Origin: Pratylenchus scribneri
Lineage: Eukaryota > Nematoda > Chromadorea > Rhabditida > Pratylenchidae
Assembly (NCBI GenBank): GCA_030063045.1
Contig: JAQSEB010000202.1
Coordinates: 124,001-188,000 of the forward strand
Length of the DNA stretch: 64,000 nt
Direction: 5' to 3'
Every line of letters starts with the position of its first letter. Position 1 is the stretch's first letter. The notes below the pieces were generated by a model that was given only the letters and a program-made list of their open reading frames with translations, was not told where the DNA came from and did no database searches. Both the position numbers and the translations under genes were made by a program. Shown one piece after another: positions 22,301-34,040 of this stretch.

Positions 22301-25080
22301 TTTGTTTTCCCAGACATTTTATGTTTTTGTTTTCCCAGACATTTTGATGTTTTTGTTTTCCCAAACATTTTATGTTTTTGTTTTCCCCAGCATTTTATGT
22401 TTTTGTTTTCCCAAACATTTTATTTTTTTGTTTCCCCAAACATTTTATGTTTTTGTTTTCCCAGACATTTTGATGTTTTTGTTTTCCCAGACATTTTATG
22501 TTTTTGTTTTCCCAAACATTTTATGTTTTTGTTTTCCCCAGCATTTTATGTTTTTGTTTTCCCAAACATTTTATTTTTTTGTTTCCCCAAACATTTAATG
22601 TTTTATTTTACCAAATATTTTATGTTGTTATTTTCCCAAACATTTTATGTTTTTGTTTTCCCAGACATTTTGATGTTTTTGTTTTCCCAAACATTTTATG
22701 TTTTTGTTTTCCCCAACATTTTATGTTTTTGTTTTCCCAAACATTTTATGTTTTTGTTTTCCCCAACATTTTATGTTTTTGTTTTCCCAAACATTTTATG
22801 TTTTTGTTTTCCCCAACATTTTATGTTTTTATTTTCCCAAACATTTTATGTTTTTGTTTTCCCCAACATTTTATTTGTTTTCCCAAACATTTTATGTTTT
22901 TGTTTTCCCCAACATTTTATGTTTTTGTTTTCCCAAACATTTTATGTTTTTGTTTTCCCCAACATTTTATGTTTTTGTTTTCCCAAACATTTTATGTTTT
23001 TGTTTTCCCCAACATTTTGATGTTTTTGTTTTCCCAGACATTTTATGTTTTTGTTTTCCCCAACATTTTATGTTTTTGTTTTCCCCAACATTTTAAGTTT
23101 TTGTTTTCCCAAACATTTTATGTTTTTGTTTTCCCCAACATTTTGATGTTTTTATTTTATTTTCCCAAACATTTTATGTTTTTGTTTTCCCCAACATTTT
23201 ATTTGTTTTCCCAAACATTTTGTTGTTTTTGTTTTCCCAAACATTTTATGTTTTTGTTTTTCCAAGCATTTTGATGTTTTTGTTTTCCCAAACATTTTAT
23301 GTTTTTGTTTTTCCAAGCATTTTGATGTTTTTGTTTTCCCAAACATTTTGTGTTTTTGTTCATCCAGACATTTTTATTTCTTCCAAACTTTTTGTGTTTT
23401 TGTCTTTCAAAACATTTTTTATTTTAGTTTTTCTAAACATTTTGTATCTTGTTTTGTTCTAACAAACATTAAATAATTTTAGTTTAGTTTTTTTAAACGA
23501 TAAAATTGTAGATTTATACCTAGCACCTATCTCTGATTTAATCTAACAAAAGTTAGATCACGGATACTAGTATTCTTAAGGAATGTACCATTCGATTGTC
23601 AAAGTCCTGGCCACCCAAATGTGTATCGCCAGCCACTGCTATCACCTCGGAAATGCCATCCTCAATGATCAAAATGCCGACATCCAAATTTCCTCCACCC
23701 AAATTGAAAACGAGAACATTGCGCTCGCCTTCCCACTTCTTGTCCAGTGCAAAGGCAAGTGCCGCCGCTGTTGGCTCACTGATGATGCGAAGAACATTCA
23801 AGCCGGCGATAGTGCCGGCATCTTTTGTGGCCTGTCGTTGGCTGTCATTGAAGTATGCTGGAACCGTGATGACCGCATTTTTGACGGTTTGGCCCAGGAA
23901 TTCTTCGGCTTTTTCTTTCAATTTGATTAGGACCATAGCTGAGACTTCCTTTAAATAAATTCGTTATGAAAATTTTCAAAATTTCATAAACTCATCCCGG
24001 CAAGGGAGAAGGGACATTTCCACCTCAGCGAATTTGATGAGCTGCAACTCTCTGGCTAATTAACCAATTAAAATGATCTAGGATGCATTTTATAGCCCTA
24101 ATTATTGGCTATCCATTGGTTTATAGATCATCGAAAACTGCAAAGTTTTGACCAAAAACTTGGAAAAATCGCTTGTTTTTGTTTTTATGGCCACATCTTG
24201 GCCAAAACATTACTGTATTGGATGATTTATATACCAATAGATAATAACACTTAAACGTTAAACCTATTACATATACTAAAGATCATTTAATTTGGTTAAT
24301 TGTGTGGTGAGCTTTAGCTCGTCAAAATCATTGATTGTGAAGCCCCGGTCCCAATTGAGTGTTTTTCGCTGCGTTCTGCGATTTCGCAGCGATTTTTCTG
24401 GTCCCAATAAGCTTTTTTACCGCAGTGGTGCATCGCAGCGGCAAAATTTTCTTTCCCTCGACCGAGGGAAACTTCTGCGTTAACGCAGAAAAAAGCACAC
24501 TATTTTCTAATCTTTTCATGTCTCTTATGGCCGCTGCGCTCATTTTAATGAAAGGCTATTGGGACCGGTTCAGCGTTGTGCGCTAAATTCTCAGCGTTGC
24601 CGCAGAACGCAGCGATGCTAATTGGGACCGAGGCTTGAGATGGAAATGACCCCAATCGAAAAAATTCTATTCATATCTTAAAAATTAATTAAAACCTCCG
24701 GAAATAAAATTTTAGCTTCATTCTTGTCAAACAGCAAAATTTTTGGACGGTCCCCTTCACCACGAACAACGTAGAATGGCCAGTGCTTCATGTCCGATTG
24801 GACGACGGGATCATCAAATTTGCGACCAAAGAGTCGTTTTGCATCTAAAAATTCAAATTTACAATTTAAATCTATATAAAAAATATACACCGAAAGCGGT
24901 GCTTGATGGGTTTGCGGACAATTTATTTTTGGCTGCATCGCCAACCAAAGTTTCCGTGTCGGTGAAAGCCACATATGACGGGATGGTGGCGATGGGCTCA
25001 ACTTTTCCATTTTGGAATACAGCAATGCGGGAATATGAGGTGCCCAAATCAATGCCGACTGCGTTGGCTTCTGCTGGCAT
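19396..25080 (-). CDS. Divergent cytosolic-type Hsp70, copy 1, eight exons
   Basis: Exons: 24891-25080, 24696-24844, 23589-23948, 21269-21399, 20771-21095, 20525-20713, 20132-20479, 19396-19578. All are GT-AG and in phase, giving 624 aa. N-terminal [13 protein letters not shown] is the first phosphate-binding loop, the catalytic Lys of the DAKR motif and the Glu of SEPTAAA are present, and VGGSSRIP and the substrate-binding domain ([14 protein letters not shown]) are intact. In the second phosphate loop the canonical FDLGGGTFDVS reads [11 protein letters not shown], so the Asp equivalent to D199 of bovine Hsc70 is Asn (residue 195). Exon 6 has an extra Asn/Gly-rich stretch. The protein stops at ...LYLSANFP, without an EEVD or KDEL tail. 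It is probably a chaperone-like paralogue with altered ATPase and no TPR co-chaperone tail. Introns carry two minisatellites and a nested foldback element. Confidence 0.87.
19745..20005. repeat. Minisatellite with TTTCCGGA core in Hsp70-1 intron 7
   Basis: Degenerate tandem units of about 29 bp (AATCTAACCGGAAACAATC then TTTCCGGAA), passing into a shorter TTAATTAAATTCTTTCC unit. Located between exons 8 and 7. Confidence 0.75.
21665..23480. repeat. 1.8-kb minisatellite in Hsp70-1 intron 3
   Basis: Tandem units of about 24-25 bp, ATGTTTTTGTTTTCCC then AAACATTTT, about 70 in number, with local higher-order blocks. Long ORFs across it (FVFPNILC repeats) exist in several frames only because the unit lacks stops. 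It occupies most of the intron between exons 3 and 4. Confidence 0.93.
24011..24655. repeat. Foldback MITE with a second foldback nested inside, Hsp70-1 intron 2
   Basis: Outer arms GGACATTTCCACCTCAGCGA (24012) and GAGATGGAAATGACCCC (about 24638) belong to the same family as those at 57.4 and 59.4 kb. At about 24345-24630 lies an inner palindrome with arms GGTCCCAATTGAG..CGCTGCGTTCTGCG and CGCAGAACGCAGCG..AATTGGGACC, apparently a later insertion into the right arm. Confidence 0.65.
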
Positions 25081-25239
25081 TTTATTTAGTTGATTAACGT
25101 TCGGTTTTTGCTGAATATGTTATGTTGTGTTAAATTTTTAATTATTAATAAGATAAAAAATAAAAATTGATATAAAAAAGTTTTGAACTTTTTAAAAGGT
25201 CAAATCAAAATAAAAGTTGAGAAATTTTATCTTGTTAAA

Positions 25240-25350
25240 ATTAAATAAGTGATTTTATTTCACAACATCCTTTCATTTAATGGGAAAAACAAAATAAATT
25301 TACAATATAAAGGATGATTGATTGATGAATGATGATCATGTGAAAAAGCA
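25240..25350 (-). terminator. Conserved 3' flank cassette after TM1
   Basis: Minus-strand reading gives TTTTTCACATGATCATC, CATCCTTTA, AATTTATTTTGTTTTTCCC and AATAAA, the same cassette as after other TM and Hsp70 copies. It lies between the TM1 last exon and the Hsp70-1 start codon. Confidence 0.5.
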
Positions 25351-25500
25351 TATATTTAACTGGGATGGATTGAAAAGAGCATAAAGAAAATTAGAATTTG
25401 GTTATACATTGAAAGATCGATCAAAAGGAATGTTGAATTGAAATATATAAAATAAAATAGTGTTGTTAAGGACTCATTTAAACCGGTGGAAAAATTAGTA

Positions 25501-26850
25501 TTAACGCCATTGTGGACGATGGGCATTTCGAACTGCTCCATGAGGCTCATTTTGAATTGCACGAGGGACATCCTGCCCATTGCGGCCGAGTTCATCCATT
25601 TGCTGCTGTCGATTTGAAGAATCAATGAAATGGTGAATGAAGAGGCGAGGCAAGAAATGGCCAAAGAAAAGGCAAGGCAAAATAAGACCGAAGATCAGGA
25701 TAGATGCACAAGGAATTTGGCCATATGCGAACACTGAATTATAGAGTAAATGAGAATATTAATTAGCTTGGTCGAATTAAATTTTTAAAATAAACTAAAA
25801 AAGCTATTTTTTGTAAAATTTGTCTAAACTTAAAATCTGGTCAACTTTGGATGAGAAAATTTAAAGAATAATATTAAGCTATTCTTGATCTTAAGCTTAT
25901 TTGATCAATTTATATTGTTTTTTATCAATATATTTTATCATTCAGAGGAGTAAGTATGTATTAAGTTTCTTAAAATATATTTTTACATTTTGAAAACAAC
26001 GCATATGGTTTTTAAAATTTTTTTAGATCATTTTACATCGAATAATTTTTTTAATTTAAAAAATTTGACCCTAGAGCTTACAAGCATAATATGTAAATCA
26101 AAAATAATTTTCAATTCTGGCCCTCATTCATTATTGAATTTATATGGGATAATCAATAATTTGATTTAAAACCTGACCAATAAAAGCCTTGATAGCGAAG
26201 TATGCATTGTCAACTCCACTGATTTCCACCTCAATGAATTCGATGTTAGCATGATGGTCATTGAATTCGATGAGAGCGAGCTGAAATTTTTTAAAAAATC
26301 ATTTATTTAAAATTAAATTTTTGATTTTTTTGGAATTACGTCCATTTTTAATATTTATAATTTAATAAAAATATCACTTTTTCCGCGTCTTCTTGGCCAA
26401 CAAAGAAGAATTGAAAGGAAAAATATGCAACAAATCCACCACCGATGAGAACGAGCAGCAAGAAGAGCAGGCCGAAAATAACTGGAATGAGTAATTTTTT
26501 ATGTGTTGTGTTTTAAATATTTTGCGCATCTTTCTTCAGCTTTTTAAAATTTCGAAAAATTATTTATGGCGTTTAACTATACGAGTTTTGTTTAACAAAA
26601 TTTTTACATATTTTTTTTTAATTTTTTAAACCGTAAACATTTCCCCGTATTCACATTTCCAAAGCTCGTTGAAAAAACGATCAATATGTTTGTTGCCTTC
26701 TTCAGAAATGATGCGTCTTAGCTTTTCAGGGTCAATGTTGTTGTTGTTTTCTCTGGCCAATGGATTTAGTCCAAAATGGTTGGCAATACCTCCAACCCCA
26801 TCAATAACACCAATAATAGCTGGAATTGCACGAAAAAATGCCATTGCCAT
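25501..26850 (-). CDS. TM-family gene, copy 1 (small membrane protein, out-of-phase last exon)
   Basis: Minus-strand exons: 26655-26850 (MAMAFFRAIPAIIG..., no 11-residue repeats), 26378-26481 (FIFGLLFLLLVLIGGG hydrophobic segment), 26173-26280 (an extra 36-codon exon absent from other copies) and 25501-25733. The last exon is homologous to the final exon of TM4 and open for 77 codons (FAYGQIPCASILIFGLILPCLFFG...), but the upstream exons enter it in phase 0 instead of phase 1. That would stop the protein at about 25695, giving about 148 aa. Either the splice pattern differs from my model or the copy is impaired. It lies directly upstream of Hsp70-1 on the same strand. The family matches nothing I recognise. 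Confidence 0.55.
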
Positions 26851-27595
26851 CGTTGTCGAAATTTGAAGGACTTTCTGTTCTTGTTAAATGTGCTAAAATA
26901 TTTAAATTATTAAGAAATATTATCTAATGATAAGGGGATTAAAATGGCCGAAAGGGATTTTTATTTCAGATCATGTAATGAATAGAAACATTTCAATTTG
27001 ATTTTAGTTTTAAAGAATGACCAATTTTTAAAAATCTTGACTCAAACTAATGATTTAATTTTAAAAATAAAATTTTTGTCTTCCTTTTTTTGTTGATGAT
27101 AAATGATCCCCGTTGTATGCTCCGAACCCCTATCCCCAAACCTTTAGTGAGGCTTTTTTGGTTGTAGATCTTTAGGACGTAGGTCTTTTGGGATTAGGCC
27201 TTTAGGAGTAGGTCTTTAGTGTTACTCCCGATCATAATCAATTTATTCATGCACTCATCACTGTCATCATTTTTAAGAAAAATTAGGACAACCAAATTTG
27301 TATAAAATTGGATTTCGGGTTGGTAATTTTTTAAGCAAATTATTTTTTAAATAATAAATAAATAAAGCCCATCAATTTCACATCAATATTAACAAAAGAA
27401 TATTAACTTTTAGAAAAACCAAATTAAAGAGTTCCTCCTCGCAGTTTGATCAGAAATAATAATTTTTATACCTATTTAATGCGCGTTGGCTTTTTGACCA
27501 AATTCATCATTTTAATCTTCATTTTAATTTTAAAAATATTAATTAAAAATATTTAGCATAATTTAGCAAGAACAGAAAGTCCTTCAAATTTCGAC
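26851..27595. promoter_or_regulatory. Shared divergent upstream region of TM1 and TM2-Hsp70
   Basis: 745 bp separates the two start codons on opposite strands. Both genes are preceded by AACAGAAAGTCCTTCAAATT immediately upstream of the ATG, a motif also found before the other TM copies (34.1, 44.2 and, degenerate, 53.7 kb). About 100 bp further upstream of TM2, a TTGACCAAATTC..TTTTAATCTTC stretch is shared with TM4. A degenerate (TAGGTCTTTAGGA)n stretch lies at 27160-27230. Confidence 0.5.
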
Positions 27596-30500
27596 ATGGG
27601 TTTTTTTGGTGATATTCTCGACGCTTTTGGATGTAATCTTTGGAGGAGTGCTGAGAGAAAGGTGACAAACAGCATTAACCACGCTGACAACAAGGTGAGA
27701 GACGTCATTGACCACGCTGACAACGTGTTGAGAGACAACATTGACCACGCTGACAACAAAGTGAGAGACACCATTAACCACGCTGATAAAGTGCTGAGAC
27801 GCACCACTCATGGAGCCATTGACCGCTTTGGCACCTTGCTGAGAAGCATCATTTGTGAAGCCATTGAACGCGCTGGCATTGAGGGAAAAGCCGTCATTAA
27901 TGATGCTGGCACAGTGTCGAAAGGTGTCATTCACGGAGCCATTGACCACTCTAGCAAAGTGTTAGGAGACATCATTCATGGAACCATTGACCATTTCTTC
28001 AACCAAATTTGGAAACGTGAGTATGGATGGAAATTGGAAAGGTTTAAATTTGTATCAGTTAACATTATTTTATTGAATAATAATGAAAAATTACACTTAA
28101 TTTTTTTTAAAAAGCATAATTGTGCTAGGGCAAACGTGCAGAAGTGTAGTCAACCGGGGTTTTGACTTTAAAAAGCAGAAAAACACATTTTTAAGGGTAA
28201 TTCAGTTCGCTGGAAACGAATTTCGATTTTTAATTACTTTTAAAAATGTGTTTTTCTGCATTTTAAAGTCAAAACTCGGCCTGACCTCACTTCTCCACGT
28301 TTGCCTGTGCTGCTGGAATCATAAATACCGCAATTTGTGAAAGTACCAGTTAGACTTGCAATTAATTTACACTAGCACCTAATTAAAAAATCACCAAAAT
28401 ATAGTAAATCGAAATAATTTTGGGTACATACACATCATATCACCTAGTTTTAATAGATTAAAAATATATTATAAAAATTTCGTTTCAGTTATATTCGGCC
28501 TGCTCTTCTTGTGGTTCATTTTCTTCGGTGCCGGCGCTTACATCCTTCAAAATCTATTAGGTTTCTATTAATCAATCAATTAATATTCTCATTTTCCATA
28601 AATTCAGTGTTTGCACTCAATATTTCCTTCGGCATTATTTTGCCTTGCCTTTTCTTTGTCCAATTTGTTTGTTGGAATCGCCAAAACCAAACGGATGAAA
28701 TCATTGATCAAACAAATGAAATGGCAGAAGCCAAAGCAGTCGGGATTGATTTTGGCACCACATATTCTCGCATTTCTGCATTCCGAAATGGAAAAGTTGA
28801 GCCAATCGACACCATCCCGTCATATGTGGCTTTCACCGATACGGAAATTTTGGTTGGCGATGCGGCCAAAAATCAAATGGAATTGAATCCAGCCAACATC
28901 ATTTTCGGTATGAAACAATTCCGATGGGCATGAAATTAAATTTTGCCACAGATGTTAAACGTCTCATTGGCCGCAAATTTGATGACCCAACGATTCAGCT
29001 ATACAAAGAACATTGGCCATTCAAGGTTATTGAAGAAGAAGGCGGTCGTCCCAAAATTCAAGTGGAGGTGAAAGGCGAAACAAAAGCATACTTCCCCGAG
29101 GTTTGCTTTACATTCATATGAGTGAATTTAAATAAATGGGGGTGAGCTAAAATAAAGTTGAGAATATTTTAAAAATTAAAGACTATTTTTGCAAAATAGA
29201 TGCAATAAAATATACTTTTCAAAATATAGTTACTTTTCTTATTAGATACTAAATATTAACACTAAATCGAGTTGGAAAAATAATAAAAAGCCATTTAAAG
29301 GTAATCTCAGCTCTGATTATGATCAAATTGAAAGAAAAAGCCGAAGAATCCCTGGGCCAAACCGTCAAAAATGCGGTCATCACGGTTCCAGCATACTTCA
29401 ATGACAGCCAACGACAGGCCACAAAAGATGCGGCCACCATCGCCGGCTTGAATGTTCTTCGCATCATCAGTGAATCATCAGCGGCGGCAATTGCCTATGG
29501 ATTGGACAAAAAGGGCCAAGACAAGCGCAATGTTCTCATTTTCGATTTTGGTGGAGGCAATTTGGATGTCGGCATTTTGACCATTGATGACGGCATTTTC
29601 ATATTGAAGGCAGTGGTTGGTCATTCCGATTTGGGTGGCCGGGAAATTGACAAAATATTGGTACGTTCCTTATTAGGGAAGCAGACTAATATCCGAAAAG
29701 GAAATTATATTAGATAATAATTTTTAATCAGATAAATATATTTATTAAAAATTATTTAAAATATGTGAAAGTGATGCGCTAGGTTTATTCATCAATGACA
29801 TACATGCGCTTGGGGGGGGGGGACACTTTGATCGGGTACTACCCACTTAAAAAAAGGGAAATATTTAAAATTGCGAAAGGAGTATTGAAAATTGCGAAAA
29901 GGATATAATGTCTCAAACCAGTTTTTGGTTTATAACTTTTTTGTAACTAGGGTTTAGGGGCTAGGGTTAGGTTCAGGGCAGGCATGGGATTAGGGGCTAA
30001 GGGCTATAATTATTTATCATTTTTAAATTCATTCCCGATTATTAGGTCAACCATTTCATTTCGGAATTCAAGAGCAAGTTCCAGAAGGATTTAAGTCAAA
30101 ATCCACTTGCCCTCCGCCGTCTTGATACTGCCTCTGAATTTGCCAAACGCACATTGTCCAGCTCAGATCAAGCCAGGTGAGAAAAGGAAAATTAAAAATA
30201 TAAGATAAGTCAGGACCGGGCCTGGATCGAAACGAGCCGGGCTTAGGCCCGAAAGCCCAGTCCCCGGTAGGAAATAAACCTATAACAATTTGCTATTTTG
30301 TATAAATTTTGGAAAATTTTTTGAAAAAAAATTAATATTTTCACAACAAATTTTTATGAATTATTTAAAAATTATTCTTTTTAAAATTATTTTGATGAAA
30401 TATTAATCAAAGAATTTCGAAAAAATTTTATCCTAAAAAATTTTTTTAGGAAAAAAATTTTATTACCCGGGCCGGGCCGAGTGATGGAGGGTCCGGTCCG

Positions 30501-33500
30501 GGCCCGGATCCCTGGTTTTTAATCAATGTAAGAAAAACATATTGGTTATTTTTCGTTGGATTTTTTCCATCCCCAAAAATCACCCTATTTTATCCCCAAA
30601 TTGATCATAAGATTCTAAGCCTAAAATTGTGTTTTTCCATCATGCAACAATCAAATATGAATAATAAAATAAGAATTCAAAATTTTTTTCTATATCTGTC
30701 CATATAACCAAAAGTACTTGTAAAAATTATAGTTAGGGAATCAACTAATACCCTACAACATAGAACATACATATATTACACCAAAATTACAATTTATACA
30801 TTCATTTTGATTTTTTTAGCATCGAAATCGACTCTCTTTTCGATGGCATCAACTTTTCTACAAATATCACGCGCACTCATTTTATAAAACTCTGCTCCTC
30901 TTTTTTCCATGTTACAATGAATCCAAAGGAGGAAGCATTGCGCGCTGCCAAAATGGACGAATCACAAATCGATGAAATTGTGTTGGTTGGTGGCTCTTCT
31001 CGAATTCCATATGTGCAACGTGGCAAAAAGCTGAACCAATCGATCAATCCGGAGGAGGCCGTCGCATACGGTGCTGCAATTCAGGCAGCAATCCTTTCAG
31101 GAGACAGATCGGAGAATATCCAGGTAGGTATAGAACTAAATTATTGAAAAACTGATTTCAATTTCCTTGACGGCACAAAATTTTTTCTGTAAAAACGATT
31201 TTATTCCTTCTCTTTTGATCTCTAGAAGTAAAGAATTTAGGTCTGGGAAGGCGTGGAAAAATGGTTTTACCTTTTATCGCATAAAAACAAAAATAAAAAT
31301 TACCGTAGCACAAATAAAATACTGATTGGAACTGCCACGATAAGTTTCAGAGTGGGGAATTATTAGAAGATGGGGAATTTATTCAACATTCACAAACTAA
31401 AACCATAAATAGCATTGGATATATTACTCGTCAAGAGCAAGACGCATCGAAACAATTTGTTCAAAATAAAAGGGTTCAAAACTAAGTTGGAATTGGATTT
31501 AAGATTTATGGGTCTGAAATAAACTTCTGGGCAATTTCATTGCTTTTTTCAGTAAATATTTTCAATTTCCTAATTCAATAACAATTTAGGATCTCACTTT
31601 GCTTGATGTCACTCCTCATTCAATTGGAATTGAGTCGAATGATGGCAAAATGACCCCATTGATCAAGCGCAACACCACAATCCCCACCAAGACTTCACAA
31701 ACATTCACCACTTATTCCGAAAATCAGTCGAGTGTGCTTTTTCAAGTAAAAATTGATAATATAATTTAAAAATTCTTCAAAGGCGAAGCCAAAGGGATAA
31801 AATAAAAGATGTAACATGTAAATCGTGTTTTTACTATTTAAATTTTAAAGAAATGTTTATTTAATTAAATTTTTTTTGAGTGCGAGACTAATATTAGAGG
31901 GGGTGAGGAGCTTCAAATAGATGCTGGGGCTTATAATTAGAGGATTTACGGTAACTAAAACAAACCTGTTTTTTATGTATTTTATATTAAAATTTTCTGC
32001 AAAAAACATTTACAATTTTTTAACATTTTTATAATTTACTATACTTTTTCGCTTCTTATAACTATCGGCTAATAAAAAGTTAGGATTTTGGTACTCTTCT
32101 GTTAACGGGGGGGGGGGGGGGGCAAAATTTTAAGAGGGGGGCACCCGAAAATTTATTATTCTGCCTCCCCCGGTACTTTTATGACTGAAAAACTGTACGG
32201 GAGGGCCTCCCGTAGGGAGGGAATTCTAAACCCTAAAAGTCTAACCTACCCTTACCCTAAACTTAACCCTAACCTACCCCTAAAACCCAACCGGCTACCT
32301 AAACCTAACCCTACCCTACCCTAATCCTCATTAGGGATTTTGACAAACCTTATTTAGGGTTAGGGTAGGGTTAGGTTAGTGTTGGGCCGGATGGGATTTA
32401 GGGGTAGATTAGGTAAATTAGGGGTATGTAGGTTTTAGGGTTACGGTAGGTAAAATTCGGTTTAGGGTAGTTCTTATATTGTGTAAGAGTCTTTAGAACA
32501 CCGGGGGAGGCAGATTAATAAATTTTCGGGTGCCCCCCTCCTAAAATTTTGCCCCCCCCCCCCCCGTTAATAGAAGAGTACCGGATTTTTTTTAATAAAA
32601 ACGGCTTACTAGATTTTGTCCCCTCCCCCCCCACCAAACAAAAATTTTCTGACTTCGGTATTGACTCTTATCCATATATTCAGGTTTATGAAGGGGAATG
32701 TGCCATGACAAAGAACAACAATTTGTTGGGCAAATTCGAGTTGAGTGGCATTCCGCCAGCACCGAAAGGTCTTCCCCAAATTGAAGTCACCTTTGACATT
32801 GATGCCCATGGAATTCTGAATGCCTCGGCTCAGGACAAATCCACCGGCACACAAATCAAGGTCACCATCACCAATGACGAAGGCCGTTTTTCCAAAGAGG
32901 AGATGGACCGAATGATCAACGAAGCAGACAAATTCCGTCTTCCCAAAGAAGAAAGTGAGCGGATAATCAGGGAAACTAAGGCTCGGCATGAGCGTGTTGC
33001 AGCCAAAAATGCTTTGGAATCCTATTGCTTCAACATCAAGAAAACTGTGGAGGATGAGAAGGTAGGCAATTTCGTGTGGCGAAATTTGCGGTCCGAAACA
33101 TAAAAATATAACGTTAAAGTTAAGATTTAACTAGGCTTTTGATCAATCACACAAGGATGATTATTTGGAAAAAATACCTTTTTTAATGGTCGCAAATTTC
33201 GATTAACCAGCTATTTGACAAATAAAAGAATTTTATATACTTGTCGGTTATCCCGGTCCAATGGTTTTTTTAAAAACAATGGTCTAACTTATAGGTGATT
33301 AAGGTTCGGGTTACGGATACGTGAGATGATAACCTATCCCTGTATGACCTTAACCCTAAACCGGATGGCTCATTACCAGTCCTCTCTCTATAGACCCAAA
33401 AAATCCAGACTAGAATAACCGACAAGTACTGGCTTTTATGCCATTTGAAAATTAAATAATAAAATTAATTTAAGAATTAATATAATAATAAAAGAGCTAA

Positions 33501-33794
33501 ATTTTACAATAATTTCTTGTCTTCAAATTATATTCATCCAATTAAATCAAAACCAAAATAAATACAAAATTAACATTTTTTTACTTTTTTTTTCAGTTTG
33601 AGTACAAGCTCAGAAAGGACGTCAAAAAGAAGGTGATGGACAAATGCCAAGAAACTTTGTCATGGCTGGATGAAAACCAAAATGCCGATAAAGAAGAATT
33701 CGAGAACCAACTGAAGGAGTTGAAATTAGTTTGCAATCCAGGCGAGAAGCTCATTGAAGAGGATAAAAAGAAAGTGCGTCTCTATGAAGAATAA
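27596..33794 (+). CDS. TM-family protein fused in frame to Hsp70 (TM2-Hsp70-2), ten exons
   Basis: Exons: 27596-28016, 28489-28560, 28608-28907, 28952-29100, 29301-29660, 30046-30176, 30820-31123, 31590-31745, 32684-33061, 33597-33794. All junctions are GT-AG and in phase, giving 822 aa. Residues 1-140 carry 11- and 15-residue amphipathic repeats (such as [11 protein letters not shown]). Residues about 141-164 and 168-184 are hydrophobic ([18 protein letters not shown] and [18 protein letters not shown]). A short linker follows, then Hsp70 from [16 protein letters not shown] (residue 203). Third-exon homologues in other TM copies end in a stop; here the frame reads straight through. The Hsp70 part (620 aa) keeps D199 ([11 protein letters not shown]) and the catalytic Lys, lacks about 9 residues after [11 protein letters not shown], has [11 protein letters not shown] for GDTHLGGEDFD, and has no EEVD. 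Translation from the internal ATG at 28721 would yield Hsp70 alone; the fusion needs transcript support. Introns hold four foldback elements. Confidence 0.75.
28122..28312. repeat. Foldback MITE in intron 1 of TM2-Hsp70
   Basis: Two arms of about 85 bp, each with GGCAAACGTG and GCAGAAAAACACATTTTTAA, are inverted around about 28213. No ORF. Confidence 0.7.
30210..30515. repeat. CCGGGCC-rich foldback element, intron of TM2-Hsp70
   Basis: Left arm GGACCGGGCCTGGATCG, right arm GGTCCGGGCCCGGATCCC, with an AT-rich interior. Non-coding, between Hsp70 exons 4 and 5. Confidence 0.6.
32090..32582. repeat. 493-bp foldback MITE with poly-G/poly-C arms, intron of TM2-Hsp70
   Basis: Ends GGTACTCTTCTGTTAACGGG (32090) and the complement ending at 32582. 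Each arm contains a run of 14 or more G (or C), then AAAATTTTA. The interior holds CCCTAACCCTA and TAGGGTTAGGG-like stretches facing each other, telomere-like but irregular. Located between Hsp70 exons 6 and 7. Confidence 0.78.
33238..33430. repeat. Foldback MITE in the last intron of TM2-Hsp70
   Basis: Ends ACTTGTCGGTTAT and its complement ATAACCGACAAGT, with a GGTTCGGGTTACGG..CTTAACCCTAAACC interior. Short, no ORF. Confidence 0.65.
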
Positions 33795-33809
33795 AATGGC
33801 ATTCCATCG

Positions 33810-34040
33810 GTTTAAATGAATCCTAACAACATTTTTTATATATTTCAATTCAACATTCCTCAATTTTGATCACTTCGTTATGCTCTTTTCAAACCATCCC
33901 AGTTAAATATATACTTTTTCACATGATCATCAATCCAATCCATCTTTTTTGATGCAATTTATTTTGTTTTTCCCCACTAAATGAAAGGATGTTGTGAAAT
34001 AAACTCACTTATTTTATTTTGCCAAGATAAAAGAATTCTC
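33810..34040 (+). terminator. Conserved 3' flank cassette after TM2-Hsp70
   Basis: CAACATTCCTCAATTTTGAT, TTTTTCACATGATCATC, AATTTATTTTGTTTTTCC, AAAGGATGTTGTGAAATAAA in this order. The last piece contains a polyadenylation signal. Confidence 0.55.

Noticed and set aside
22068..23274. Long overlapping ORFs coding FVFPNILC repeats
   Set aside because: They occur in several frames of a 24-25 bp minisatellite with no stop in its unit, and lie inside an Hsp70 intron.
23583..23958. ORFs opposite Hsp70-1 exon 3
   Set aside because: Antisense shadows of a well-conserved Hsp70 exon.
32220..32480. Internal telomere (TTAGGC/TTAGGG) tract
   Set aside because: The repeats are irregular, face each other, and form the interior of a foldback MITE.
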